A stretch of 64,000 bases of DNA from Nesterenkonia sp. PF2B19 (GTDB lineage Bacteria > Actinomycetota > Actinomycetes > Actinomycetales > Micrococcaceae), in assembly GCF_001758425.2 (NCBI RefSeq), contig NZ_MDSS02000006.1, forward strand, positions 44,903-108,902. Direction: 5' to 3'. Shown here one piece after another: positions 1 through 9,408 of this stretch. The translations under genes were made by a program, and so were the position numbers. The notes below the pieces were generated by a model. It did no database searches and was not told the origin of the DNA. It saw only the letters and a program-made list of their open reading frames with translations. How positions within the stretch are numbered: position 1 is the first letter of the stretch; each line of letters opens with the position of its first letter.

Positions 1-1
1 C

Positions 2-628
2 GCGATGTTCCTGGCCGTGATGGTCCAGTCCCGGATGCCCGAGTGGCTGCGGCTGTTCTTCCGCTCCACGTTCTTCTTCCCGCTGGTCCTCTCGGCCGCA
101 GGGGTCTCCATCTTCATGAGCTACCTGTTCAACGAGCAGTTCGGCGTCGTGAACTGGCTGCTGGGCCTGGTCGGCATCCCGAACGTCCCCTGGCTGACGA
201 CGCCGACCGGTGCCGCCGCCGTCGTCATCTTCGTCTTCGTCTGGCAGAACTTCGGATTCTCCTTCCTCATCCTGCTGGGCGGGATCGCCTCCATCCCGAA
301 GGAGCTCTACGAGGCCGCCGAGCTCGACGGCGCCCGCGGCTGGGGAGCCTTCAGGAACGTCACCTTCCCGCTGGTCTCCCCCTCGCTGCTGGTCGCCTCC
401 GTCACCGCGATGATCATGGCCCTGCAGGTCTTCGACCAGCCCTACGTGCTCACCCGCGGAGGACCCGGCGACTCCACCCGCTCCGCCGTCATGGTGGTAT
501 TCGAGGCCGCCTTCCAGCGCCTGGAGTTCGGGCTGGCCTCGGCCGCCGGACTGGTGCTGATGCTCATCATCATGCTCATCACCTGGGCGCAGTTCCGCCT
601 CTCCCGCCGATTCGTCTTCTACCAGTGA
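2..628 (+). CDS. Sugar ABC transporter permease, MalF/UgpA type (5' end cut by window)
   Basis: This is the C-terminal 208 residues of an inner-membrane permease of the carbohydrate-uptake ABC family; the start lies before the window. Several hydrophobic membrane segments are visible. The cytoplasmic EAA loop, which contacts the ATPase, is present as EAAELDGARGWGAF followed by TFPLVSPS, typical of the first permease in CUT1 systems. A second permease starts 58 bp downstream and a GH32 beta-fructosidase follows, so the substrate is probably a fructose-containing sugar such as sucrose or a fructo-oligosaccharide. That specificity is inferred from neighbours only. The binding protein is expected just upstream, outside the window. 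Confidence 0.9.
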   Translation, partial: AMFLAVMVQSRMPEWLRLFFRSTFFFPLVLSAAGVSIFMSYLFNEQFGVVNWLLGLVGIPNVPWLTTPTGAAAVVIFVFVWQNFGFSFLILLGGIASIPKELYEAAELDGARGWGAFRNVTFPLVSPSLLVASVTAMIMALQVFDQPYVLTRGGPGDSTRSAVMVVFEAAFQRLEFGLASAAGLVLMLIIMLITWAQFRLSRRFVFYQ

Positions 629-686
629 ACCGTCCGACGCCGCCGCCTCCGTGCCGTCGCGCCGTGGACGAAGGAGCTCTGAACCC

Positions 687-1552
687 ATGACCACCCTCCA
701 GCCTGTCACCGACAGACCCCGCCGACGCCTGCGCCTGCCCTCTCCCTCGCGGGCCGCCGCCCTGCTGTTCATGATCGTCGCCGCCGTGGCCGTGCTCGGC
801 CCGGTGATGTGGACGCTGTCCACCTCCCTGCGAGCGCCGGCGGAGTCCTTCGACCTGCCGCCGCACTTCATCCCCCTCGGCTTCGACGTCTCGGCGTACC
901 GCGAGGTCTTCACCCAGATCGACGTCACCCGGCTGGTGCTGAACTCCGCGCTGGTCACCGCGCTGATCGCCGGCGGCAGATGCTCACCGCGGCGATGGCC
1001 GGCTACGTCTTCGCCCGCATGCGGTTCCGGGGCTCCGGGCTCCTCTTCGCCCTGGTGCTGGCCACCATGATGATCCCCGTGCAGGTCACGATCGTCCCGG
1101 TGTTCATGCTCATCCGGGGCATGGGGCTGGCCGACACCCTGCTGGCGCTCATCATTCCGGCGGTCCCGACGGCCTTCGGGACGTTTCTGATGCGGCAGTA
1201 CTTCCTCAACCTCCCCGGCGACTACGCCGAAGCCGCCTCCCTGGACGGCGCCGGGCCGTGGCGAGTGTTCTTATCCGTGTACCTGCCGCTCTCCGCTCCC
1301 GGCATGGCGATCGTGGGCATCCTGGCCTTCAACTACCACTGGAACGAGTTCTTCCGACCGCTGGTGCTGGTCAACTCGGAGGAGAACTTCACGCTGCCCC
1401 TGGGCCTGGTCTCCCTGCAGGGGCACCTCGGGACCGGGAGCATCTCAGTGGTGCTGGCCGGTGTGGTGCTCTCCATGATTCCGGCGCTCATCGTGTTCCT
1501 CTTCGGGCAGCGCTATCTGCGCGAAGGCCTCACCGCCGGAGCCGGCAAATGA
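687..1552 (+). pseudogene. Sugar ABC transporter permease, MalG/UgpE type, frame broken near 977
   Basis: Second permease of the sugar ABC transporter. The N-terminal part, from ATG 687 preceded by AAGGAG, reads in one frame to LNSALVTALIAGG. The rest, QMLTAAMAGYVFARM onward with the EAA loop EAASLDGAGPWRVF, continues in the next frame to the stop at 1552. Both parts are well conserved and join seamlessly if one base, for example a C giving GGC GGC CAG, is restored near 977. Restored length is about 288 residues, normal for the family. As sequenced the protein would be truncated after roughly 100 residues. The intact motifs on both sides favour a recent lesion or a sequencing error. The stop overlaps a possible ATG of the GH32 gene (ATGA at 1549). 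Confidence 0.85.
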
Positions 1553-1608
1553 CCGTTGCCGCCCCTCTCACCACCGACCCGCTCGTGGCCACCCACGGAA
1601 AGGACTCC

Positions 1609-2982
1609 ATGCCCAGCCCCACCGCCTCCCACCCGGACCCCGCCTTCCCCGTGGCTCACCCCCGGCCCGCGAGGGGATGGCTCAACGACCCCAACGGCCT
1701 GTGCCGGGTGGACGGCGTCTGGCACGTGTTCTTCCAGCACAATCCGCGCTCCGCCCGACACGACCGGATCCACTGGGGCCACCTCTCCTCCCCGGACCTC
1801 GTGGACTGGACCGAGGAACCCGTGGCACTCGTCCCCTCGACCGACGGTCCGGACCGCGACGGGTGCTGGTCCGGCGTCATGGGCTTCGACGACGACGGCG
1901 CCCCCGTGGCCGTCTACAGCGGGGTCCAGGGCATCGAGAACGCCTCGGAGGTGACCCTGGCCCGAGGCTCCGCGGACCTGCGTGAGTGGTCGGCCGAGCG
2001 TCACGTGGCCGCCGGCATGCCCGAGGACGATCGGGTCATCGGGGTGCGGGATCCGTTCCTGGTGCGCATCGCGGGACGCCGGTGGGCGCTGCAGGGCGCA
2101 GGACTGGCGGACGGACAGGCCGCCGTCCTGCTCTATGACGCCGAGGATCTGGACCGGTGGACGTATCACGGCGTCTGGCTGAGCTCCGGTCAGGCTCCCG
2201 CCGCCGTCGACGCGACATCTGGGAGTGCCCGCAGCTGGTGCGGCTGACGGGCACCGAGACCTGGGCGTTGGTCGTGTCCCGGTGGCACCGCAGGCCCGAC
2301 GGCGGCCACGAGCTCGGCGACACCCAGGCTCTGCTGCTCGAGATCGAGGACGCCGCCCCTGCAGACGCCGCGCCGCATGGAGCCCCCACGACGGTCCCCA
2401 CTCCGCGCATCGTCGGCACCTCGGCGGTCGACGACGGCCCCAGCTTCTACGCGCCGCAGGTGCTCGCCGAGCCCGACCGGGCGCTGATGATCGGGTGGGC
2501 CCGCGAGCGCCGTGCTCAGGAGCTCAGCGACGCGGCCGGGTGGTCGGGACTGCTCACCTGGCCCCGGGTGCTCACGCTGCAGGACGGCGCACTGGTCAGC
2601 CGGCCCGCCCCGGAATGCGAGGGATGGCGCGAGGGCCCGGCGCACCGTGCCGACGACGACGTCGTCGTCCTCCCGGACGCTGTGACGTCGTCTCGAGCCC
2701 CACGGCTCGACGGGGAGCCCGGCAGTCGTGACGCTGCGGATGCCCACGAGTCCGCTGACGGGGTCGGAGACGGGATCGGACACGGGATCGGAGACGGCCG
2801 AGACGGTCTACAGCGGGCCCGCCTCCCGGATCGTGATCGACCGGTCGATCATCGAGGTCTACCGGGAGGACGGGCCGGCGCGCACGGTGCGGGCGGAACC
2901 CGCGCCGGGGCAGCAGTGGCAGCTGATCCCCCAGGGTGCCGCCGTCACCTGGTGGGCGCTGCGCCCGTGGAGTCCCGCCTGA
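1609..2982 (+). pseudogene. Glycoside hydrolase family 32 beta-fructosidase/sucrase, two frame breaks
   Basis: GH32 enzymes hydrolyse terminal fructose from sucrose or fructans. Visible signatures are GWLNDPNGL with the nucleophile Asp, the RDP motif in VGVRDPFLV, and WECPQL carrying the acid/base Glu. The C-terminal beta-sandwich is recognisable by VIDRSIIEVYREDG. The frame changes near 2205-2215, just before DIWECPQL, where one base seems missing, and again between about 2683 and 2727, where one base is extra or two are lost. I chose ATG 1609, which has AAAGGA 6 nt upstream; ATG 1549 overlapping the permease stop is the alternative. Restored length would be about 455 residues, usual for the family. 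The 3' end overlaps the convergent lacI-type gene by 38 bp. Confidence 0.85.
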
Positions 2983-3973
2983 TCAGTTGAGTCGGCAGCA
3001 GCTCCGGCTCGTGAGGCGCCTGCGTGTCCGCCCTGGAGATCCCGGTGAGCAGGATCTCCATGGCCCGTCGCCCGATGTCCTGGTGGGGCAGCGCCACCGT
3101 GGTCAGCGCAGGGACCACCTGAGCGGCCACATGTGCCTGGTCGTCCACCCCGACCACCGAGAGGTCACCGGGGACGTCCACGCCGCGATGCGCGGCAGCC
3201 AGCAGGACTCCCACCGCCGTGCGGTCGTTCGAGGCCAGCACGGCGGTGGGCGGCGCGGCGCCGTCGAGAAACGCGGAGGCAGCACGGTAGCCCTCGGCGA
3301 TCTCCCAGCCGCAGGGGACCACCTGCGTGGCCACCTCCCCGGCGGCCTGCAGGAAACCGTCCCTGCGCAGGGGGGTGGCCGGTGACTCCTCGGTGCCGCA
3401 CAGCAGGGCGATGTCCCGGTGACCGAGCTCCAGCAGATGGCGCACCGCCTGCACCGATCCGTCGGCCTCGTCGGCAATCACCGCGGGAGCACGTCGTGAG
3501 GGATCCAGACAGTTGGCCAGCACGGCGGGCGCGGAGAAGAACGTCTCCGCAGGGTCCACCGTCACCAGCCCTCCGGTGGCGAGCATGAGCGCGTCGACGT
3601 TGCGGGCGAAGAAGACCTCGCACATCCGCCCGATGCGCGCCTCCTCGCCCTCCGTGTCGGCCACCATGACCATGTAGCCGGACTCCCGCGCGACGGCGTC
3701 GGCCCCGCTGATGATGCCGCCGGCGAAGGGCGAGGTCACGATCTCATCGGTGATGACGCCGATGGTCCGGGTGCTGCGGCTGCGCAGCGACTGCCCGACG
3801 CTCTGCGGGATGTAGCCGAGCTCCTCGACGGCGGCTCGGATGCGCTCCTGGAGCGCTGGCGCGACGTTGCCGTCGGCACGCCCGTTGAGCACCAGCGACA
3901 CGGCGCTGCGTGACGCCCCGGCCCGGGCGGCGACGTCCGCCGCGGTGACCTGTCGGCGCACCTGTCGCTGCAC
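2945..3973 (-). CDS. LacI-family transcriptional regulator
   Basis: A 342-residue LacI/GalR repressor. The N-terminal helix-turn-helix is VTAADVAARAGASRSAVS followed by LVLNGRADGNV and the hinge-helix region (GYIPQSVGQSLRSR). Residues from about 70 form the periplasmic-binding-like effector domain, ending with the typical TTVALPHQDIGRRAMEILL. Start is GTG 3973 with GAGGAG 5 nt upstream. A TAGACT box on the minus strand (4006-4011) may be its -10 element. It converges on and overlaps the GH32 gene, so it most likely controls the sugar ABC-GH32 operon, whose promoter is outside the window. The effector sugar is not deducible. Confidence 0.93.
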   Translation of the reverse strand: MQRQVRRQVTAADVAARAGASRSAVSLVLNGRADGNVAPALQERIRAAVEELGYIPQSVGQSLRSRSTRTIGVITDEIVTSPFAGGIISGADAVARESGYMVMVADTEGEEARIGRMCEVFFARNVDALMLATGGLVTVDPAETFFSAPAVLANCLDPSRRAPAVIADEADGSVQAVRHLLELGHRDIALLCGTEESPATPLRRDGFLQAAGEVATQVVPCGWEIAEGYRAASAFLDGAAPPTAVLASNDRTAVGVLLAAAHRGVDVPGDLSVVGVDDQAHVAAQVVPALTTVALPHQDIGRRAMEILLTGISRADTQAPHEPELLPTQLIRRDSTGAAPTR

Positions 3974-4042
3974 GTCGTCTCCTCATCCGTCGGACTCCGC
4001 GACCAGTCTAGCGGCGGGGTCCGACGCATCCCTCCCGGCGCC

Positions 4043-6154
4043 TCAGCCCGTGGCGAGGCCGTGCTTCAGCTCCTCCCCGGCGTGGACGTCGCCGATGAGC
4101 CGGCGCTGTCGGGCGTCGGCCGTTCCCTTCTTCGGCCTGCCGGGGAGCACCTGCACCACGGCGGGGCGCGGCACGGCGGCCAGCCCCGGCCCGTCCTCGC
4201 CCACATAGTCCGGGAACGCCGACCGCTGGTCGCCCCAGACGCCGTCCTCGCCGGGGTGCTGGACGGCCACGAAGACGCTGCGCTGGTCATCGTGGATCAC
4301 CGGCCCGCAGGTCTCGGCGTCGGCGGGCACGGACAGGAACTGCTCCACCTTGCCGCGGGCCTCCCCATCCAGGTGGACCTTGAACAGCCCGTCGCAGAGA
4401 CCGATCCCGCTGGGGGCGCCGTCGGTGGAGATCCATAGGTTCCCCTGGGAGTCGAAGGCGACGTTGTCCGGACAGGAGATCGGAGAGACCTGGTCCGCCG
4501 GGAACCCGCTGAAGTAGGTGGAGTCATCCCGGGAGGGGTCTCCGCAGACCAGCAGCAGCGTCCAGTCGAACACCGTGGAGGTCTGACCGCCGCGTTCGGT
4601 GATCTCCACGACGTGCCCGTCGCGATTCGCCGTCCGCGGGTTCGCCTCGTCGGCGCCGGCGGCGCCGTCCGGCCCGCGCTGAGAGTTGTTGGTGCAGGCC
4701 ATGTAGACCTTGCCGGTGTGCGGGTTGGGCTCCACATCCTCGGGGCGGTCCATCGCCGTGGCCCCCGCGGCGTCGGCGGCCAGCCGCGTATGGACCAGCA
4801 CCTCCTCGGCGGTGAAGCCCGGCACCTGAGGCTCGCCGTCCACCAGCAGCGGGAGCCACTCACCGGTGCCGTCGAAGGCGCCGTCGGAGGGCAGCGCCCC
4901 AGTCCCGTCGATCTCGGCCGCCGGGGAGTTCCCGGTGAACTTCGCGACGTACAGGTCGCCTTCCGTCAGCAGGGTCTTGTTGTGCGCCCGGTCCCCCTCG
5001 ACGTAGGTCCCGCGCGAGACGAACTTGTACAGGTAGTCGAAGCGCTCGTCATCACCGGCGTAGGCCACCGCATGGCCGGACTCCGAGAGGATGACGGTGG
5101 CGCCTTCATGCTTGAACCGGCCCAGGCTGGTGTGCTTCACGGGGGTGGACTCCGGGTCCCAGGGGTCGACCTCCACGATCCAGCCGAAACGGTTCTTCTC
5201 GTTCTCATACCCCGGGTTCCGGGTGTCGAATCGGGGCTCGTCCTGCTCCCAGCCGCGGACCGTGGGCTCGGCGTCGATGCCATACCGACGGTCCGCCTCG
5301 GAGGTCCCCTCGGAGACGAAGTACCCGTGGAAGTTCTCCTCCCCGGAGAGGAACGTGCCCCAGGGGGTGAGACCGCCGGCGCAGTTGTTCAGCGTGCCGC
5401 GGACCCTCCGGCCCTCGGGGTCGTCGGCGGTGACCAGCAGCTCCGAGCCGGAGGCCGGACCGGTGAGCTCGAACTCGGTGTCCAGCAGGAAGCGGCGGTT
5501 GCGCACGCCGTCGACGTCGACCTGCCAGGCATGGTTCCGATTCTTCCGCGTCACCTCGACGACGGTCAGCCCGTGGGCGGCCATGCCCACGGACCGGCGG
5601 GTGGCCTCGTCGGTGCCCTCGGGGAACATGATGTCTTCGTTGGTGTACTCGTGGTTGGCGAACAGCACCGCCCGACGCCCCTTCGATCCGGGGACCTCCA
5701 CGATCTCGAGGTAGTCGTTGTTGTACCCGAACTGCTTCGCCTGCGCCTCGGCGGTCTGGTGTCCAGCGTCGAACTCCGGGGCGTCGGCGAAGACCTTGTC
5801 GCCCCAGCGGATGACGGGCTCCCAGGTGTAGCCCTCCGGCACGATCAGCCCGTCGACGTCGCGGTGGACGGGGCTGATCGGACGGAACGTCAGCCGGGAT
5901 CCTGTGCTCGCGGACGCCGGTGCCGCCTGCGGCCCGGCGGCCGCCCCCACCGCGATGGCCAGCGCGCCCGCGGCGGAGGCGCCGAGCAGCTGGCGTCGGG
6001 TCAGGGCCGCCGAGGCGACCTCCCGGAAGGTCTCATTGCCGGAGGTGTTGCAGACCTCTCCAGCGCAGGCGTTGGCGCACTTCAGCGCGCAGGTGACGGC
6101 GCTGCGCTTGCCGCGGACATGACCGAGCATGGGGAGCAGCTCTCGGACGGGCAT
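4043..6154 (-). CDS. phoX: PhoX-family secreted alkaline phosphatase (DUF839), Tat substrate
   Basis: A 703-residue PhoX-type phosphatase that releases phosphate from organic esters outside the membrane; known family members use iron and calcium. A twin-arginine signal lies unusually far in, around residue 53 (LTRRQLLGASAAGALAIAV), after a Cys-containing stretch (CALKCANACAGEVCN); such a leader is common in actinobacterial PhoX. Family signatures include FANHEYTNED, NNCAGGLTPWGTFLSGEEN, GRFKHEGA, DRPEDVEPNP and CPDNVAFDSQGNLWISTDG. I start at ATG 6154, about 9 nt after GAGAGG; GTG 6172 is possible. PHO-box-like repeats lie at 6233-6250, which fits induction by phosphate starvation through the RegX3 or PhoP type regulator encoded at 22-23 kb. 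Confidence 0.93.
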   Translation of the reverse strand: MPVRELLPMLGHVRGKRSAVTCALKCANACAGEVCNTSGNETFREVASAALTRRQLLGASAAGALAIAVGAAAGPQAAPASASTGSRLTFRPISPVHRDVDGLIVPEGYTWEPVIRWGDKVFADAPEFDAGHQTAEAQAKQFGYNNDYLEIVEVPGSKGRRAVLFANHEYTNEDIMFPEGTDEATRRSVGMAAHGLTVVEVTRKNRNHAWQVDVDGVRNRRFLLDTEFELTGPASGSELLVTADDPEGRRVRGTLNNCAGGLTPWGTFLSGEENFHGYFVSEGTSEADRRYGIDAEPTVRGWEQDEPRFDTRNPGYENEKNRFGWIVEVDPWDPESTPVKHTSLGRFKHEGATVILSESGHAVAYAGDDERFDYLYKFVSRGTYVEGDRAHNKTLLTEGDLYVAKFTGNSPAAEIDGTGALPSDGAFDGTGEWLPLLVDGEPQVPGFTAEEVLVHTRLAADAAGATAMDRPEDVEPNPHTGKVYMACTNNSQRGPDGAAGADEANPRTANRDGHVVEITERGGQTSTVFDWTLLLVCGDPSRDDSTYFSGFPADQVSPISCPDNVAFDSQGNLWISTDGAPSGIGLCDGLFKVHLDGEARGKVEQFLSVPADAETCGPVIHDDQRSVFVAVQHPGEDGVWGDQRSAFPDYVGEDGPGLAAVPRPAVVQVLPGRPKKGTADARQRRLIGDVHAGEELKHGLATG

Positions 6155-6232
6155 CGTGATGGATCCTCTCACTGACGACGGGGCAGAACGCCCTCACGAT
6201 GCCAGGGGCGGGAAGAGGTGACGCAGACGAGG

Positions 6233-6250
6233 CGTGAACGCCAGTTGAAA
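6233..6250 (-). promoter_or_regulatory. Candidate PHO box upstream of phoX
   Basis: On the minus strand the sequence reads TTTCAAC TGGC GTTCACG: two 7-bp units spaced 11 bp apart, about 80 bp before the phoX ATG. A further GTTCACC half-site is at 6304-6310 on the same strand. This matches the direct-repeat PHO-box form known for actinobacterial PhoP and RegX3 and resembles the copy at 23957. Binding itself is inferred. Confidence 0.5.
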
Positions 6251-6341
6251 TCCACCTGACCTGCGAAGAAGTAGCCCTGCGGTCGACTCGACAGCCTTTG
6301 GAGGGTGAACGGCGCCAACCCTGCCGAACTTACGGCTCCCC

Positions 6342-6358
6342 AGTAATTGTGAATCACT
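6342..6358. promoter_or_regulatory. Candidate Fur-family operator
   Basis: An interrupted palindrome, AGTAATT GTG AATCACT, with one mismatch between the 7-bp arms. It ends 6 bp before the TAGGGC -10-like box and 18 bp before the fur GTG, inside the expected promoter. It is A/T-rich in a very GC-rich context. Location and form suggest autoregulation by the downstream Fur-family protein. Confidence 0.5.
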
Positions 6359-6364
6359 CAGATC

Positions 6365-6370
6365 TAGGGC
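6365..6370 (+). promoter_or_regulatory. -10 box of a probable leaderless fur transcript
   Basis: TAGGGC ends 6 nt before GTG 6377, and no ribosome binding site is visible, so transcription probably starts at the GTG itself. Confidence 0.45.
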
Positions 6371-6376
6371 AGACTG

Positions 6377-6847
6377 GTGTTCGTGACCCTGACGACCGAC
6401 TGGCCCTCCCAGCTGCGCGACCGCGGACTGCGCGTCACCCGCCAGCGCCTGGCCGTGCTCGACGCCGTCGCCGATGAGCCGCACCGCCCGGCGGAGGCCA
6501 TCCACGCCAAGGTCACCGAGCATCTCCCGGAGATCACCGTGCAGTCGGTGTACACCGTGCTGCACGACCTCACCGCCCACGACCTGCTGCGCCGCTTCGA
6601 TCCGCCGGGCTCGCCCGCCTGCTACGAGACGCGCACCCATGACAATCACCACCACGCCATCTGCACGGTGTGCGGGCGGATCGAGGACGTCGAATGCGTC
6701 CCCGGTGAGGCCCCATGCCTGCAGCCGCCTCCCGGTCTCGGCATGACCGTGGAGGTCGCCGACGTCGTGTTCCGCGGCATCTGCGACGAGTGCGCCGCCC
6801 GTCAGAGCGCGCCCGCCTCCCCCGCCGAGAGCTCAGCCGCCCGCTGA
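6377..6847 (+). CDS. Fur-family transcriptional regulator (FurA/CatR/PerR-like)
   Basis: A 156-residue Fur-type repressor. The winged helix comprises [19 protein letters not shown] and [13 protein letters not shown]. The metal/dimer domain has [20 protein letters not shown] and a second Cys pair, CDEC, forming the structural zinc site. Direct location upstream of a catalase gene (91 bp) is the arrangement of peroxide- or iron-responsive FurA/CatR regulators, so it probably represses catalase and itself until oxidised. The GTG 6377 start is supported by the leaderless promoter geometry; GTG 6383 is an alternative. Confidence 0.9.
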   Translation: MFVTLTTDWPSQLRDRGLRVTRQRLAVLDAVADEPHRPAEAIHAKVTEHLPEITVQSVYTVLHDLTAHDLLRRFDPPGSPACYETRTHDNHHHAICTVCGRIEDVECVPGEAPCLQPPPGLGMTVEVADVVFRGICDECAARQSAPASPAESSAAR

Positions 6848-6938
6848 GCCTGCTGTCCGCCGTCGTGGCCCACGGCGCGCGGCCGACCAGACCTGCCTCA
6901 CCCGAGAAACACCCAAGGAAGAGAGAAAGGGAACAGTG

Positions 6939-8402
6939 ATGACCACTGGCAACACCCCGAACGCCACCGGGTCGACGACCCAGGCCGGCATCCCCGCGGT
7001 GAGCGACCGCCACTCGCTCAGCGTCGGCGCAGACGGTCCCCTGCTGCTGCATGACCACCACCTGGTCGAGACCCTGGCGCACTTCAACCGGATGAACGTC
7101 CCCGAGCGTCGTCCGCACGCCAAGGGCGCCGGTGCCTTCGGCACCTTCGAGGTCACCGAAGACGTCTCGAAGTACACCAAGGCCGACGTCTTCCAGCCGG
7201 GCCGCACCACGGAGACCCTGCTGCGCTTCTCGACGGTGGCCGGTGAGATCGGCTCGCCCGACACCTGGCGCGACGTGCGCGGCTTCGCGCTGAAGTTCTA
7301 CACGGAGGAGGGGAACCTGGACATCGTCGGGAACAACACTCCGGTGTTCTTCCTGCGCGACCCCATGAAGTTCCCGCACTTCATCCGCTCCCAGAAGCGC
7401 CTGCCGGACTCCGGCCTGCGCGACGCCCACATGCAGTGGGACTTCTGGACCCAGAACCCCGAGTCCGCCCACCAGGTCACCTACCTCATGGGTGACCGCG
7501 GCCTGCCGGCCTCCTGGCGCCGGATGAACGGCTACGGCTCCCACACCTACGCCTGGGTCAACGCCGAGGGCGAGCGCTTCTGGGTGAAGTACCACTTCAT
7601 CAACGACGCCGGCTTCGACACCATGTCCGGCGAGGAGGCCGAGCGCCTGGCCGGCGCCGACGCCGAGTACCACCGCCGCGACCTGTTCGACGCGATCAAG
7701 GACGGCGACTACCCGACCTGGACCCTCTACGTGCAGGTCATGCCGTACGAGGACGCCAAGACCTACAAGATCAACCCGTTCGACCTGACCAAGACCTGGC
7801 CGAAGGCGGACTACCCGCGCATCCCGGTGGGCAAGCTGACCCTGAACCGGAACCCGGAGAACTTCTTCGCCCAGATCGAGCAGGCGGCGTTCTCCCCGGC
7901 CAACATGGTCCCCGGCACCGGCAACTCACCGGACAAGATGCTGCTGGGCCGGAACTTCGCCTACGCGGACGCCCAGCGCTACCGCATCGGCACCAACTTC
8001 CAGCAGCTGCCGGTCAACCGCCCGAAGAACCCCGTCCACACCTACAACTTCGAGGGCAACATGTGGTTCGACCACAGCGGCGACAAGCCGGTGTACGCCC
8101 CGAACACCGTGGAGGGCTCGACCTGGTCCGACGAGCAGGGACCCGTGGAGAACGGCTGGGAGGCCGACGGCGAGCTGGTCCGCTCCGCCTACACGCTGCG
8201 TGAGCAGGACGACGACTTCACCCAGCCGGGGATCCTGGTCCGGGAGGTCTTCGACGACGCCGCCCGTGATCGCCTCGTGGAGACCGTCTCCGGCGCACTG
8301 GACGGCGTCCGTGAGCCGGTGCTCTCCAACGCCTTCCAGTACTGGAAGAACGTCGACGCCGAGATCGGCCAGCGCATCCAGGACGCCGTGAAGAGCGGCT
8401 GA
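6939..8402 (+). CDS. katA: Monofunctional haem catalase (small-subunit type)
   Basis: A 487-residue catalase decomposing hydrogen peroxide in the cytoplasm. The catalytic His lies near residue 59 in [17 protein letters not shown]. The distal-side Asn is in the conserved segment ending [15 protein letters not shown]. The haem-ligating Tyr is in [11 protein letters not shown] near residue 341. Length matches small-subunit clade enzymes without the C-terminal flavodoxin-like domain. ATG 6939 is preceded by GAAAGGGAA; an in-frame GTG sits one codon earlier. It probably shares a transcript with the upstream Fur-family gene, with additional ribosome loading from its own site. A strong hairpin terminator follows at 8439. 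Confidence 0.96.
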   Translation: MTTGNTPNATGSTTQAGIPAVSDRHSLSVGADGPLLLHDHHLVETLAHFNRMNVPERRPHAKGAGAFGTFEVTEDVSKYTKADVFQPGRTTETLLRFSTVAGEIGSPDTWRDVRGFALKFYTEEGNLDIVGNNTPVFFLRDPMKFPHFIRSQKRLPDSGLRDAHMQWDFWTQNPESAHQVTYLMGDRGLPASWRRMNGYGSHTYAWVNAEGERFWVKYHFINDAGFDTMSGEEAERLAGADAEYHRRDLFDAIKDGDYPTWTLYVQVMPYEDAKTYKINPFDLTKTWPKADYPRIPVGKLTLNRNPENFFAQIEQAAFSPANMVPGTGNSPDKMLLGRNFAYADAQRYRIGTNFQQLPVNRPKNPVHTYNFEGNMWFDHSGDKPVYAPNTVEGSTWSDEQGPVENGWEADGELVRSAYTLREQDDDFTQPGILVREVFDDAARDRLVETVSGALDGVREPVLSNAFQYWKNVDAEIGQRIQDAVKSG

Positions 8403-8438
8403 TCCGGTGACCTGACCGTGTGACGTCACCACGGACGC

Positions 8439-8491
8439 ACACAGCAGGAGGCCCCCGATCGGCTTGATCCCGGTCGGGGGCCTCCTGTGTG
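8439..8491. terminator. Strong hairpin terminator after catalase
   Basis: The left arm around CAGGAGGCCCCCGATC and the right arm GGTCGGGGGCCTCCTG, extended by ACACA/TGTGT, form a stem of about 20 bp with a short loop. It sits 36 bp after the catalase stop and also downstream of the convergent lipoprotein gene, so it may serve both. Confidence 0.8.
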
Positions 8492-8543
8492 TCCCGACGG
8501 TGCGTCACGGAGACCGTGACCGCACCGGGGCGCCTCGGGCGGA

Positions 8544-8861
8544 TCAGCCGTCCAGGCCGTCCTCCTCCTCAGCACCCTCGTCCTCCAGGCCGCCCTCGAG
8601 CTCCTCGTCGGCGGCGTCGTCCTCAGCGGCACCGTCCTCCTCGAGGCCGGCGTCACCCTCGGCGGGGTCCTCCTCAGCCGGGTCCTCCTCCGGGAGGCCC
8701 TCGTCAGCCGGGTCCTCCTCGGGAGCGCCCTCCTCCTCGACCGGTGCGTCCTCCGGGGCCTCGCCCTCGGTGTCGCATGCGGTCACGCCGAAAAGCGCCA
8801 GCGAGCCGACGCCGACGGCGGCGGCCAGGGAACGAAGCTTGTTCGCGTCGGTTGCAGCCAT
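8544..8861 (-). CDS. Small lipoprotein with Asp/Glu-rich low-complexity tail
   Basis: A 105-residue predicted lipoprotein. From ATG 8861 (GGAGGT 5 nt upstream) it has a short charged start, the hydrophobic segment LRSLAAAVGVGSLALFGV and a lipobox VTAC. Everything after the Cys is about 75 residues of Glu, Asp, Ala, Pro and Gly with EEDPAEEDPAE-like repeats and almost no basic residues. No enzyme domain is visible. Its signal sequence is nearly identical to that of the gene at 9409-9612, so they are paralogues. It may form an anionic surface coat or bind cations; function is unknown. The D/E-rich tail yields long serine-rich antisense reading frames that are not genes. Confidence 0.75.
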   Translation of the reverse strand: MAATDANKLRSLAAAVGVGSLALFGVTACDTEGEAPEDAPVEEEGAPEEDPADEGLPEEDPAEEDPAEGDAGLEEDGAAEDDAADEELEGGLEDEGAEEEDGLDG

Positions 8862-9254
8862 GGTGTGCACCTCCGTGGTCATGCATCGTGTGTGATGCTC
8901 CGCGGACTCTCCGCGTCTGTCTTCCAGGCCTTCCGAGCCTGGCGCCTCGGCCGCTGACCGCGACGCCGTCCGGATGGCTTGTCCCCATCATCACCACACG
9001 GAGAGGGGCTCGGAAAAGCTCAGCACGGGCAGATCGGGAAACTCTCGGGAACCTCTTACGGAGCATCGAGGAAGTGCCCACCTTGGCAATCCTCCCTGGT
9101 CAGACCCTGGGTACAGGCCGATACGGGGTAGGGAGCCTCCCGAAGACCACCCTCAGGAGGCCCGCCGAAAAGGCCCTGGAGAGCCCCGGGGTGTGCGCTG
9201 GACGTGCGCAGCGACGCGCCGGGGTGACCACGGGCACGCCCTCCGGACACAGAA
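8862..9254. other. Non-coding stretch upstream of the small lipoprotein gene
   Basis: I see no convincing gene here. It contains a short hairpin, CCAGGC ... GCCTGG (8924-8942), and the conserved octamer CGATGCAT/ATGCATCG at about 8880-8888, which recurs near 9644 upstream of the paralogous gene and might be a shared regulatory element. Confidence 0.4.
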
Positions 9255-9284
9255 CGGCCCCGGCGGTATGCACCGCCGGGGCCG
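9255..9284. terminator. Hairpin terminator downstream of second small lipoprotein gene
   Basis: A perfect 13-bp stem CGGCCCCGGCGGT / ACCGCCGGGGCCG with the loop ATGC. It lies 125 bp beyond the stop of the minus-strand gene at 9409-9612. Confidence 0.7.
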
Positions 9285-9408
9285 CACTGGATCGGTGGGC
9301 TCGGTCCACCATGGGCCGAGCCGCACCGACCATCGTCGTACTGGAGAAGCTCTCCCGCCGGGACCGTGCCCTGCAGGAGACGACCTCAACCGGACGTCGG
9401 AGAAGGGA

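Noticed and set aside
4613..6175. A 520-codon open frame on the plus strand
   Set aside because: It is the antisense shadow of phoX: low-complexity Gly/Arg/Val composition, no domain, and third-position bias belongs to the opposite strand.
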